Assembly (NCBI GenBank): GCA_900769615.1
Contig: CAAGHH010000023.1
Location: 1 to 64,000, forward strand
Length of the DNA: 64,000 nt
Direction: 5' to 3'
Source: Selenomonadales bacterium
GTDB lineage: Bacteria > Bacillota > Negativicutes > Selenomonadales > Selenomonadaceae
The notes under the pieces are model-generated. The model did not search any database. It was not told the DNA's origin and saw only the letters and a program-made list of their open reading frames with translations. Made by a program: the position numbers and the translations under genes. Numbering within the stretch: position 1 is the first letter of the stretch; each line of letters begins with the position of its first letter. This document shows positions 8,357 through 18,198 of this stretch, piece after piece.

Positions 8357-8523
8357 GCTGGTGGCAAAGAATTTATGGCTACGGAAAAACGCTAAAACAG
8401 TATCTGACTAGCCCCAAAGGTGAGCATGATGCCAAGGATTATGGGAAGGCTATACTGTTAATAATCTTAACCATTATTGGAAGTATAGTGATTATTTCTT
8501 GGTTGGGAGGAAATTATTCTTAA
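8353..8523 (+). CDS. Small single-pass membrane protein
   Basis: 56 residues, unknown function. An amphipathic, charged N-terminal half (YGKTLKQYLTSPKGEHDAKDYGK) is followed by one membrane helix (AILLIILTIIGSIVIISWLGG, slightly shortened). It overlaps proA by 4 nt (ATGA) and nadD by 1 nt (TAATG), which supports translation by coupling even though no good ribosome binding site precedes it. It also contains the ribosome binding site for nadD, so it could be conserved partly for that reason. Confidence 0.6.
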   Translation: MSWWQRIYGYGKTLKQYLTSPKGEHDAKDYGKAILLIILTIIGSIVIISWLGGNYS

Positions 8524-9170
8524 TGACCGGTCAGTTTGATAAGACAGCTAAAAATGTGCATAAAAAATTGCAGCGTATAGGCATAATGGGAGGTACGTTT
8601 GATCCTATTCACATAGCGCATTTAGCAATTGCTGAAGCAGTGCGCGATGAGTTTAATTTGGATTTAGTACTGTTTATACCGGCAGCCAATCCACCGCATA
8701 AACAGGGAAGAAAAGTAGTACCGGCGTATCATCGTTTAATGATGGTGCATCTAGCTACTTATTCTAATCCGTATTTTCATGTTTCCAAGCAGGAAATGGA
8801 ACGGGAAGGTCCTTCTTATTCTTTGCTTACTTTGCAAGAATTGCATGCTAAATATGGTGACGATAAGGAATATTATTTTATCACAGGGTCAGATACCATA
8901 AATGAGCTTCATACCTGGTATCATGTTGATGAGTTATTGAAAAAATGTCATTTTGTGGGAACTACTAGACCCGGAGCGCCGATAGATTTTACAGCTTTGC
9001 AGCATGAATTTGGCGACACAGCTAACAAAAGAGTTCATGCCTTAAATGTGCCGGAGTTAGCTATATCATCGACGGATATTCGTAAGCGAGTAAAATTGAA
9101 AAAATCTATTCGTTATTTAGTGCCGGAGCCGGTAGCTGAGTATATAGAAAAAGAAGGTCTATACCGATGA
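8523..9170 (+). CDS. nadD: Nicotinate-nucleotide adenylyltransferase
   Basis: A 215-residue nucleotidyltransferase forming deamido-NAD from NaMN and ATP. The core signature GGTFDPIHIAHL (residues 23-34) and the C-terminal ISSTDIR motif are intact. The ATG at 8523 follows GGGAGGAAA; an earlier in-frame start would add residues not found in the family. It overlaps the upstream small gene and, by ATGA, yqeK. Confidence 0.95.
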   Translation: MTGQFDKTAKNVHKKLQRIGIMGGTFDPIHIAHLAIAEAVRDEFNLDLVLFIPAANPPHKQGRKVVPAYHRLMMVHLATYSNPYFHVSKQEMEREGPSYSLLTLQELHAKYGDDKEYYFITGSDTINELHTWYHVDELLKKCHFVGTTRPGAPIDFTALQHEFGDTANKRVHALNVPELAISSTDIRKRVKLKKSIRYLVPEPVAEYIEKEGLYR

Positions 9171-9748
9171 GTATTAATCTTAGTTTCGCTGAAATGAAAG
9201 ATATATTAAAAAAACGTCTGAAACCGAGCCGATATGAACATTCGTTAGGTGTTTCTGATACAGCTGTTTTTTTGGCTAAGCGTTTTGGGGTTGATGAAAC
9301 AAAGGCCAAGGTAGCAGGACTTTTGCATGATTGCGCCCGTGAATATGCCAATGATGAATTATTAGCAGAAGCTAAAAAGCGGGGAATAACGGTCGGTGCT
9401 ATTGAAAAAGCGCGGCCACTTTTGTTACATGCTTATGTTGGTGCTTTTAGGGTGAGGGAATTATATAAAGTCGACGATAGGACCATTGAGCAGGCAATTT
9501 GGCGGCATACAGTGGGCGGAGCTAATATGACAGACCTTGATAAGATAGTTTGGTTTGCGGATATGATTGAACCAGGCAGAGATTATCCTGAGGTGGCAAG
9601 ATTAAGAAAATTAGCTCAAGAAGCAGCTTTAGATGAAATGCTTTTGGCTGGATTATCAGATTCGATTTTATTTGTTGTCCAACAGGGGAATTTAGTTCAT
9701 CCAGATACTGTTTTAGCTCGAAATGAAATTTTATTGCGGCGGTGCTGA
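9167..9748 (+). CDS. yqeK: HD-domain Ap4A hydrolase YqeK
   Basis: 193 residues. The HD metal-binding residues are visible (RYEHSLGVSDTA, LLHDCARE, RHTVGG, ADMIEPGR). In this family the enzyme symmetrically hydrolyses diadenosine tetraphosphate. It overlaps nadD by 4 nt, the usual nadD-yqeK pairing. Confidence 0.93.
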   Translation: MSINLSFAEMKDILKKRLKPSRYEHSLGVSDTAVFLAKRFGVDETKAKVAGLLHDCAREYANDELLAEAKKRGITVGAIEKARPLLLHAYVGAFRVRELYKVDDRTIEQAIWRHTVGGANMTDLDKIVWFADMIEPGRDYPEVARLRKLAQEAALDEMLLAGLSDSILFVVQQGNLVHPDTVLARNEILLRRC

Positions 9749-9750
9749 TT

Positions 9751-10803
9751 ATGGCTAATGAAGACAAGCTGATGTCGAAAGACGAGTTAGCTAGCTTGAG
9801 GGAGTCAATTAAGCAAAAAAGGCGAATAAGGGCGCAAAGAAGGCGCAAGGCATTATTTAGACTGCTAATTTTATTATTGTTATTGTTGGCATTGGTGGCA
9901 GGATTAATATATGCTGGGTATAAAATATATACTATAGGGGATAATGCTTATCAAAATTATCAAGCAGTTTATGCTGGTTATAAAGAAAGACGGCAGCAAA
10001 GGTTAGGCGATATTAAACCTGATTTTGATGGTTATACCAATGTGCTGATTATGGGACTTGATGATGGCGCAGATGAGGTTCAGGGAGGACGCCGGCCTGA
10101 TACGATCATGATAGCTAGCTTGAACAATCAAACCGGTCAGGTGCGATTTATAAATATTCCGCGCGATACGTGGTTAGCACTGCCTGTTAGTGGCAGTCAA
10201 GTACGGTTAAAGGATATGTATACGGCCGGCGGAACACCAATGGTGGTAAAAGCTATCAGCAATCTTTTAGGAATTGCGGTACATCAATACATAGCAATTG
10301 ATATGAGCACTTTTACTGATTTAATTGATATTATTGGTGGTATAGACTTATATGTGGAAAAGGATATGGATTATGAAGATCCAGCTGCAAATTTTGCAAT
10401 TCATATAAAACAAGGCTATCAGCATTTAGATGGTACGAAATCACAAGAGTATTTACGCTATCGCAGTGATGATTTGGGTGATGTAGGCAGGATTCAGCGG
10501 CAGCAGCAATTTTTAAAAGCGCTGTATCAAAAGGTTTTGCAGCTAGAAACAATACCTAAGCTTCCCGCAATAGCGGAGGTACTTCATAAAAAGGCAGATA
10601 GCAGTGCTGAGATATTTGATTCATTGCATTTAGTTAATGTGTTAAGGCATTTGAGCACGTCACAGCCAATAAGCATAACGTTGCCAGGGGTACAAGCCGA
10701 AGGTGATAATTCTATTTGGCTGCCGGATGATACAGCAATACATAAAAGAATGCAGGAGTTATTTCCTGTTGAAACACTTAACGATGCATCAGAGGAGGAG
10801 TAA
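9751..10803 (+). CDS. LytR-CpsA-Psr (LCP) family protein
   Basis: About 350 residues. A basic cytoplasmic segment (KQKRRIRAQRRRKALFR) leads into one membrane helix (about residues 35-55) and an extracytoplasmic LCP domain with GLDDG, RRPDTIMIAS, FINIPRDTW and the Arg-rich YLRYRSDDLGDVGR segment that binds the polyprenyl-phosphate substrate. LCP enzymes attach glycopolymers to cell wall or lipid carriers. The ATG at 9751 is preferred, although a GTG at 9742 overlapping yqeK is possible and neither has a strong ribosome site. Confidence 0.88.
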   Translation: MANEDKLMSKDELASLRESIKQKRRIRAQRRRKALFRLLILLLLLLALVAGLIYAGYKIYTIGDNAYQNYQAVYAGYKERRQQRLGDIKPDFDGYTNVLIMGLDDGADEVQGGRRPDTIMIASLNNQTGQVRFINIPRDTWLALPVSGSQVRLKDMYTAGGTPMVVKAISNLLGIAVHQYIAIDMSTFTDLIDIIGGIDLYVEKDMDYEDPAANFAIHIKQGYQHLDGTKSQEYLRYRSDDLGDVGRIQRQQQFLKALYQKVLQLETIPKLPAIAEVLHKKADSSAEIFDSLHLVNVLRHLSTSQPISITLPGVQAEGDNSIWLPDDTAIHKRMQELFPVETLNDASEEE

Positions 10804-10805
10804 TT

Positions 10806-11150
10806 ATGACTATTGAAGAAATGAGCCAATTAATTTGCAAGGCGGCTAGCGATAAAAAAGCTAGTGATATCGTGATTATGGATATGCGTAATTTAACGTC
10901 GACAACGGATTATTTTGTAATTTGTTCGGCTAATACGGCAACGCAGGTCAGAGCTATTGCTGACAATATTGAAGAAGAGATGGCTAAAGCACAAATCGCC
11001 TTTAATCACAAAGAAGGCTATCGTGAAGGCGAATGGGTGCTGTTAGATTATGGTGATGTGGTAGCGCATGTATTTATGCAGGAAGCTCGTGAATACTATG
11101 CTTTGGAGCGTTTGTGGGGCGATGCCAAGCTTACGCCGTATGAGGATTAA
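10806..11150 (+). CDS. rsfS: Ribosomal silencing factor RsfS
   Basis: 114 residues. RsfS binds L14 and blocks subunit joining when nutrients are scarce. The family signatures TDYFVICSANTATQVRAIADNI, here split by the window into TDYFVICS and QVRAIADNI, and GEWVLLDYGDVVAHVF are present. GAGGAGGAG precedes the ATG. Its place after nadD-yqeK-LCP is the usual one. Confidence 0.95.
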   Translation: MTIEEMSQLICKAASDKKASDIVIMDMRNLTSTTDYFVICSANTATQVRAIADNIEEEMAKAQIAFNHKEGYREGEWVLLDYGDVVAHVFMQEAREYYALERLWGDAKLTPYED

Positions 11151-11157
11151 GGTTTAA

Positions 11158-12048
11158 ATGGAATACGGAAAAGAAGCTAAAACTAAGCGAAAATATGGTC
11201 CTAGTACCGTTGCGACCATGAAAGTAGTCCGGGTAAGTGAGATGGGAGCCTTTCTTGATGCTGAAACCGGCAATACTTCCGATGATATATTATTGCATAA
11301 AACACAGCAGACAGCGCCAGTAAATGTTGGTGATGAAGTTAAGGTGTTTTTGTATCTTGATCCTAAACGCCGGCTAACTGCTAGTATGCGGGTGCCACTG
11401 ATGAAAGAAGGACAGATTGCCAGGTTAAAGGTAATAAATGTCAGTCGGGATGGTGCTTTTGTTGATGTCGGAGCTGAGCGCGGTATATTTATGCCTTATG
11501 CTGGTATGCGTGGCCGGCCGCAGATTGGTGAAGTTGTATGGGCTAAGCTTTATACCGATAAATCGGGGCGTTTGGCAGTGACAATGGAAGTAGAAGATGA
11601 AATGCGACGGGCATCAAGACCGGCGGATTCAGTAAAAGTTGGTCAAAAAGTGACTGGTGCTATCTATAATTATACTGATAATGGAGCTTTTTTATTTAGT
11701 GAAGATCGGTATATAGTGTTTATTGATAATAAAGAAATGAAAGAACGGCCACGGGTTGGCGAAGTCGTTACGGCACGGGTTACTTATGTCCGTAAAGATG
11801 GCAGGCTTAATGCTTCGCTAAGAGAAGTTAAGGAAAAAGCTTTACTAAGTGATGCTCAAAAGATTCTTGATTTATTGCAAGAGCGCAAAGGCAAGATGCC
11901 TTATAGTGATGGTACTTCGCCAGAGGTAATACGTGATAAGTTTCAAATTTCCAAAGCAGCTTTTAAGCGAGCTTTAGGTCATTTGTTGCGTGACGATCTA
12001 GTAGAAGAAAAAGATGGCTGGACGTATCTAAAAGAAAATAAGTGTTAA
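11158..12048 (+). CDS. CvfB-like S1-domain RNA-binding protein
   Basis: 296 residues with three S1-like OB folds (about 15-75, 75-140 and 150-220, each with a GDEV, GEVV or GEVV segment) and a C-terminal winged helix (about 225-290, SPEVIRDKFQISKAAFKRALG). This is the architecture of conserved virulence factor B (YitL), which binds RNA in Firmicutes. It is the last gene of the housekeeping run. Confidence 0.88.
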   Translation: MEYGKEAKTKRKYGPSTVATMKVVRVSEMGAFLDAETGNTSDDILLHKTQQTAPVNVGDEVKVFLYLDPKRRLTASMRVPLMKEGQIARLKVINVSRDGAFVDVGAERGIFMPYAGMRGRPQIGEVVWAKLYTDKSGRLAVTMEVEDEMRRASRPADSVKVGQKVTGAIYNYTDNGAFLFSEDRYIVFIDNKEMKERPRVGEVVTARVTYVRKDGRLNASLREVKEKALLSDAQKILDLLQERKGKMPYSDGTSPEVIRDKFQISKAAFKRALGHLLRDDLVEEKDGWTYLKENKC

Positions 12049-12101
12049 TAATGAACTTTTCTTGTATGAAATAGAAGGATTTTGCAAGCTAAAGGCGAAT
12101 A

Positions 12102-12131
12102 TTGACAATTATAGACATATTGTGAGAGAAT
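12102..12131 (+). promoter_or_regulatory. Possible cheV promoter
   Basis: TTGACA at 12102-12107 with a weak GAGAAT at 12126-12131 (18-bp spacing). The -35 is perfect, but the -10 is poor. Confidence 0.35.
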
Positions 12132-12159
12132 ACGAATCCGTTTTATGGGGGCGAAATTG

Positions 12160-13107
12160 ATGGCAGCAGAAACGATGGGAGATAAAAAAGGTATCCTGCT
12201 TGAGACAGGTACTAATGAATTTGAAATAGTTGAATTTAGCATCGGTAATGTAAATTATGGTATCAATGTAGCTAAGGTGCGTGAAGTAATAACGCGCACG
12301 CCGGTTACAATAATGCCACAGGCACATCCTTATGTTGATGGTTTGTTTACGCTGCGAGGCAAGGCTATACCGCTGGTTAATCTTCCGCGTTGCCTTAATG
12401 TACAGACTAATGCGGAGCCGAAAAATATTATCGTGACCGAGATTAATAATTTTAACATTGGTTTTTTAGTGGAGAATGTATCGCGTATACACCGTATTTC
12501 CTGGAAGGATATGGAACCAGCACCAGAAGTTGGCGATCAGTCACGAGTAGTTGGCATAATCAAAATGGAAGATAGGATTGTACTGCTTCTGGATTTTGAG
12601 ACGATTATCGCGGAGATAAATCCGGAAATCAATGCAAAGCTTACGACTTACGAGGAAGCACCTGAGGATATAAAAACCAAGCGGGCTGAGGTGCATGTAG
12701 TCATTGCTGAAGATTCGCCAATGTTGCGTGATTTATTAGTAACCACTATGCACGAGTCAGGGTATCGCTTTGTGCGTGACTTTGGCAATGGCCAAGATGC
12801 TTGGGATTATTTGCAGGAATTATCTAAGCGCGATGGTGATATCGAGGATCATGTAGGTGTTATCGTTTCCGATGTTGAAATGCCGAAGATGGATGGGCAT
12901 CGTTTGCTGAAATTGGTGCGGGCTGATGCTAGACTTTCTAATGTGCCATTGGTATTGTTCTCGTCATTAATAAGTGATGAGATGCGTATTAAAGGTGAAC
13001 AGTTAGGTGCATCGGGGCAGATTGCTAAACCGGAGATAAATCAATTGATAGGTCTTTTGGATCATTTGATTTTTGGGGTACCATTACCAGCTGATGCTAA
13101 GGCTTAA
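12160..13107 (+). CDS. cheV: Chemotaxis coupling protein CheV
   Basis: 315 residues: a CheW-like domain (about 20-160, IVEFSIGNVNYGINVAKVRE, shown in part) fused to a response-regulator receiver domain (about 175-305) with the acidic pair EDSP and the phosphoacceptor Asp in IVSDVEMPKMDG. CheV couples receptors to CheA and tunes signalling by phosphorylation. The ATG at 12160 follows GGGGGCG. No other chemotaxis gene is near. Confidence 0.93.
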   Translation: MAAETMGDKKGILLETGTNEFEIVEFSIGNVNYGINVAKVREVITRTPVTIMPQAHPYVDGLFTLRGKAIPLVNLPRCLNVQTNAEPKNIIVTEINNFNIGFLVENVSRIHRISWKDMEPAPEVGDQSRVVGIIKMEDRIVLLLDFETIIAEINPEINAKLTTYEEAPEDIKTKRAEVHVVIAEDSPMLRDLLVTTMHESGYRFVRDFGNGQDAWDYLQELSKRDGDIEDHVGVIVSDVEMPKMDGHRLLKLVRADARLSNVPLVLFSSLISDEMRIKGEQLGASGQIAKPEINQLIGLLDHLIFGVPLPADAKA

Positions 13108-13121
13108 GCTAATATATTATT

Positions 13122-13158
13122 AGGAGTTGTCACATAAGTGGTGACTCCTTTTGTATTT
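13122..13158 (+). terminator. Terminator after cheV
   Basis: AGGAGTTGTCAC (13122-13133) pairs with GTGGTGACTCCT (13138-13149) with three G-U pairs and an ATAA loop, followed by TTTTGTATTTT. Confidence 0.8.
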
Positions 13159-13198
13159 TGGGGCAAATAAAACTCATTGGCAGTCATTGGTGATAGTA

Positions 13199-13227
13199 TT
13201 GACGATGTTTAGGAAAACGTATAGAAT
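13199..13227 (+). promoter_or_regulatory. Promoter of the solute-binding protein gene
   Basis: TTGACG (13199-13204), 17-bp spacer, TAGAAT (13222-13227). Confidence 0.6.
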
Positions 13228-13294
13228 AAGATAAGTTGTATATTAATGTAAATAGTGCATAGTAAGCAGTATGATAGGTGAGAGGTAACGGTTA

Positions 13295-14338
13295 ATGCGA
13301 AGGTATACACCATTGTTGCTGACAGCTTTTTTGTTGTTTTTGATTGTAGTAGGCGGGTCAGCGTACATGGCTAACCAAGGTGATGATGCAAGTCACCGGC
13401 CACTGCGGGAGATTTCGGTTTATACGACATTGCCAGCAGAGCACGCAGCCGTGCTGGCAACAGCTTATGAAAAAGAGCATGATGTAAGAATAAATTTTAT
13501 TCCATTAGCCAGTGGTGAAATATTATCACGGTTAGCTGATACGGTCAGCAGTTCAGACAGCAATTCGGCAGCCATGATACTGGCCGATAAAAATACGTTA
13601 AAACAAGCAGCTGCTAAGGGTTATTTGCAGCCGTATATTTCTGAAAATGGTGATCAGGTAGCGCAGGAATTTAGGCAACAGGATGGTTATTGGGTTGGTG
13701 TTTGGTATGATCCAATAGTATTTTGCCTGAATAGGGATTATTTAAATACTTTGTCTAGCATACCTGACACTTGGACAGAGCTGGCACGAATGCCGAAAGT
13801 GCGAATAGGTGTTACTGACTTTTTGGCAGCTGATGCATCAAGCAATTTGTTATTTAATATGGTAGCGCAATTTGGTGATGTTCAAACCTATACAATTTGG
13901 CGGCAGATTCATCCTAAAGTAGTGCAATATGCAAGATACCTTTCCAATCCAGTTCGGCAGGCAGGGATGGGAGAAGTCGATGCAGCGATCGCCGTTGAAA
14001 GTGAGGCAATACGCTATTTGCAGGAAGGATATCCGTTAAAGATTGTTTATCCGGCTGATGGTACGGCAGCGATGGTTACGGGGACAGCTTTACTGAAAAA
14101 TAGTAAAGAGGCAGATTTGGCTTTAGCTAAAGAATTTGCTGACTGGCTTTTGGAAGATGAGGCACAGCAGATTCAGCAGGAAAATGGATTTTATTTTGTA
14201 CCAACCAATCCAGGAACGCTGGCTTACAAAATGTTTGCAGGCAAAAATATGATATTGTTTAATCAAGAGGCTGATTTTACTTTGCAGCAAAAGCATAATT
14301 TTTTAGATCGCTGGGTAAAAGAAGTGCGTTTTGATTGA
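13295..14338 (+). CDS. Periplasmic solute-binding protein, iron-type (family 1), orphan
   Basis: 347 residues. An N-terminal signal peptide or anchor (about 7-25) precedes a periplasmic binding fold with ISVYTTLPAEHAAVLATAYE, the opening of Fe3+ or phosphonate-type binding proteins (FbpA/AfuA). The YWVGVWYDPIVFCLNRD segment and the CDS length fit. It has no lipobox cysteine. It has its own promoter and terminators on both sides, and no ABC permease or ATPase lies nearby, so its partner transporter is elsewhere or it is a sensor. The ligand is unknown. Confidence 0.75.
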   Translation: MRRYTPLLLTAFLLFLIVVGGSAYMANQGDDASHRPLREISVYTTLPAEHAAVLATAYEKEHDVRINFIPLASGEILSRLADTVSSSDSNSAAMILADKNTLKQAAAKGYLQPYISENGDQVAQEFRQQDGYWVGVWYDPIVFCLNRDYLNTLSSIPDTWTELARMPKVRIGVTDFLAADASSNLLFNMVAQFGDVQTYTIWRQIHPKVVQYARYLSNPVRQAGMGEVDAAIAVESEAIRYLQEGYPLKIVYPADGTAAMVTGTALLKNSKEADLALAKEFADWLLEDEAQQIQQENGFYFVPTNPGTLAYKMFAGKNMILFNQEADFTLQQKHNFLDRWVKEVRFD

Positions 14339-14358
14339 TTTGGTATTAATGTCAATAA

Positions 14359-14396
14359 AAAGGGTGCTGACTAAGTACAGTCAGTATCCTTTATAT
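14359..14396 (+). terminator. Terminator between the binding protein and rimO
   Basis: AAAGGGTGCTGACT (14359-14372) pairs with AGTCAGTATCCTTT (14379-14392) with two G-U pairs and a 6-nt loop. Flanking A and T runs could allow function on both strands. Confidence 0.7.
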
Positions 14397-14427
14397 CGTT
14401 AAAAATGTTTAAAATAGGAGGTAAAAA

Positions 14428-15765
14428 GTGAAAGCTGGTTTTATTAGTCTTGGCTGTTCAAAAAATCTTGTTGATACAGAGGTAATGCTTGGTGAGCTTG
14501 TGGCACATGGTATTGAGCTTACGAATAATCCTGCTGAAGCGGATATATTGATTGTAAATACCTGTGCTTTTATCAAGTCAGCTAAAGAAGAATCAATAAC
14601 AACGATTTTAAATATGGCTGATTATAAAGAGACGGGCCGTTGCCGCAGTTTGATTGTAGCTGGATGCCTGGGGCAGCGTTATAAACAGGAACTTTTAGAT
14701 GAGCTGCCGGAAGCGGATGCTATTCTTGGCACTGGAGCCTGGGGCAGAATAATGGAAGCGGTTGAGGCTACGCTTAAAGGTCAAAGAGTAGTTATCGCAG
14801 GAGAAGATGATACGCTTTATGACGAAAAAACTCCGCGGATTACTACTACACCAGAGTATACTGCTTATGTAAAAATAGCCGAGGGCTGTGATAACAATTG
14901 TGCTTTTTGTGCTATACCACAAATTCGGGGACATTTCCGCAGTCGCCAGATTGATGATATCTGCCGCGAGGTAGAGCATCTGACAGAAAATGGGGTACGG
15001 GAAATAGTATTTATTGCTCAGGATAGTACCTTATATGGTCGTGATTTATATGGCAAGCCGTCACTCGCTAAGCTTTTGCGGGAAGTTGTAAAGGTGCCTA
15101 AGCTAAAATGGGTGCGTACTATGTATTGTTATCCGAAATTTTTTGATGATGAATTGATAGATGTTTATGCTAGTGAACCAAAGGTCTGTAAGTATGTGGA
15201 TTTGCCATTGCAGCATGCGCATGATTCAGTGCTTAGATCCATGCATCGGCCGGATACGCAGGCAGAAATGATAGCGCTTATCAAAAAATTGCGGGAGCGT
15301 ATCCCAGGTGTGACAATTCGTTCGACTTTTATTGTTGGTTTTCCTGGTGAAACTGATGCTCAGTATCAGACCTTGCGCCGGTTCTTAATCGAGCAGCGGT
15401 TAGATAAAGTCGGCGTATTTACGTATTCCAGGGAAGAAGATACCGCAGCTTATGATATGCCAAATCAGGTACCTGAGGACGTTATGCAGGAGCGTTATCA
15501 TGATTTGATGAGTGTACAATGCAAAATTTCCGAAGAAATCAATCAAAGCTTTGAAGGTAAAGAAATAGAAGTATTAGTCGAAGGTCGTGATGAGGAGCAG
15601 CCTAACATTGCGGTTGGGCGTTCTTATCGTGAAGCACCGGAGGTAGATGGTCAGGTTTATATCGAGAATGATACTGATAGCAAGCCGGGTGATATTATCA
15701 AGGTAAAAGTTTTGCAAGGCTTTACTTATGATATAGTAGGTGAAAAGATTAAGACCGAAAATTAA
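14428..15765 (+). CDS. rimO: Ribosomal protein S12 methylthiotransferase RimO
   Basis: 445 residues. It methylthiolates the conserved Asp of S12. Domain order: N-terminal UPF0004 with Cys residues for the second 4Fe-4S cluster (SLGCSKNLVD, NTCAF, AGC), radical SAM domain with CDNNCAFC (about residues 152-159), and C-terminal TRAM domain (about 375-440). The sequence ending SLGCSKNLVDTE distinguishes RimO from MiaB. A GTG start follows AGGAGG. Confidence 0.95.
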   Translation: MKAGFISLGCSKNLVDTEVMLGELVAHGIELTNNPAEADILIVNTCAFIKSAKEESITTILNMADYKETGRCRSLIVAGCLGQRYKQELLDELPEADAILGTGAWGRIMEAVEATLKGQRVVIAGEDDTLYDEKTPRITTTPEYTAYVKIAEGCDNNCAFCAIPQIRGHFRSRQIDDICREVEHLTENGVREIVFIAQDSTLYGRDLYGKPSLAKLLREVVKVPKLKWVRTMYCYPKFFDDELIDVYASEPKVCKYVDLPLQHAHDSVLRSMHRPDTQAEMIALIKKLRERIPGVTIRSTFIVGFPGETDAQYQTLRRFLIEQRLDKVGVFTYSREEDTAAYDMPNQVPEDVMQERYHDLMSVQCKISEEINQSFEGKEIEVLVEGRDEEQPNIAVGRSYREAPEVDGQVYIENDTDSKPGDIIKVKVLQGFTYDIVGEKIKTEN

Positions 15766-15809
15766 TCGCAGCAATTTTAGCAATAGTGTATAGAGCAGGG
15801 GAAATTTTT

Positions 15810-17393
<1,584 letters not shown>

Positions 17394-17396
17394 AAG

Positions 17397-17433
17397 AAAA
17401 AGCCTTTGCATGGTTATGAGCAAGGGCTTTTTT
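17397..17433 (+). terminator. Terminator after the helicase gene
   Basis: AAAAAGCCTTTGC pairs with GCAAGGGCTTTTTT around a short loop. Confidence 0.8.
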
Positions 17434-17445
17434 AGCAGGAATTTG

Positions 17446-17474
17446 TTGCTAAATGACGAAATAAAAATTATATG
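17446..17474 (+). promoter_or_regulatory. Possible promoter of the secreted repeat protein
   Basis: TTGCTA (17446-17451), 17-bp spacer, TATATG (17469-17474). Confidence 0.4.
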
Positions 17475-17509
17475 AAGTTTATTGGTTAGGTAAAATGGGA
17501 GAAGCGCTT

Positions 17510-18148
17510 ATGATTCAATTTAAAATAAAGATCAGTGCTATGCTAGTGGTTATTATGCTGCTGCTGACTAGTATAATTGCCACAGCCGCAGAAAAAGTGT
17601 CAACAGTTGATGCAAAAGAGCTTTTTACGGCCAAAAATTTTATTACAGATGAGCCAGAGACTGTTTCTAAAGATATTACTAAACAGGTGATGGAAGACGT
17701 TTCGGCAAATATGGCTAAACAGAGGGCTATACTCCATTGGGATGCGGTTAGTAACTCAGCTAAAATGGATATTATTGATAATGAGACGATCTTAAAAGCT
17801 ACACCGATTATTATTACGGCAGCAGATATAGACGCGCAGAAAAAAGCTAAAAAACAAAGCAAACAGGAAATAAATAGCGTTCCAGATAATTCATTTAGTC
17901 AGGTCAAGCTACCGGTGATTCCTAAAAAGGAAACTGTTTTGCCAGCAGCTAAGTCAAAATCGGCAGCATTAAATAAAGTAAATAATAGCAAGGCGGAATC
18001 AACTGAAAATTATACTAAAGATACTGTTTCCTTGCCACCGATACAATTGGTCAAGCAAGCAAAAGAAGAAATAGTAGCTCTGCCACCGATAGAAGCTGTG
18101 GCTGCGGAAAAAGTTGTAGCGTTGCCACCGGTACATAAAATATCGTAA
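17510..18148 (+). CDS. Exported protein with C-terminal LPP repeats, unknown
   Basis: 212 residues, not recognised. A signal peptide covers about residues 1-26 (hydrophobic core, ending ATAAEK). The mature part is Lys/Ala/Ser rich and poor in aromatic residues. The C-terminal third contains three near-repeats with a valine or leucine before LPPI/LPPV (VSLPPIQLV, VALPPIEAV, VALPPVHKI) spaced about 15-22 residues apart, suggesting an extended, wall- or envelope-spanning tail or a docking motif. ATG 17510 follows GGGAGAAG. Confidence 0.7.
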   Translation: MIQFKIKISAMLVVIMLLLTSIIATAAEKVSTVDAKELFTAKNFITDEPETVSKDITKQVMEDVSANMAKQRAILHWDAVSNSAKMDIIDNETILKATPIIITAADIDAQKKAKKQSKQEINSVPDNSFSQVKLPVIPKKETVLPAAKSKSAALNKVNNSKAESTENYTKDTVSLPPIQLVKQAKEEIVALPPIEAVAAEKVVALPPVHKIS

Positions 18149-18150
18149 AA

Positions 18151-18198
18151 AACAGCTCATATTAGCAATTTGCTAATATGAGCTGTTTCTGTTTTTAT
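18151..18198 (+). terminator. Bidirectional terminator between convergent genes
   Basis: A perfect 17-bp stem (18151-18167 with 18171-18187, starting AACAGCTCATATTAG) and a 3-nt loop. The T-run after it serves the + strand and the A-run before it serves the - strand gene. Confidence 0.9.
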
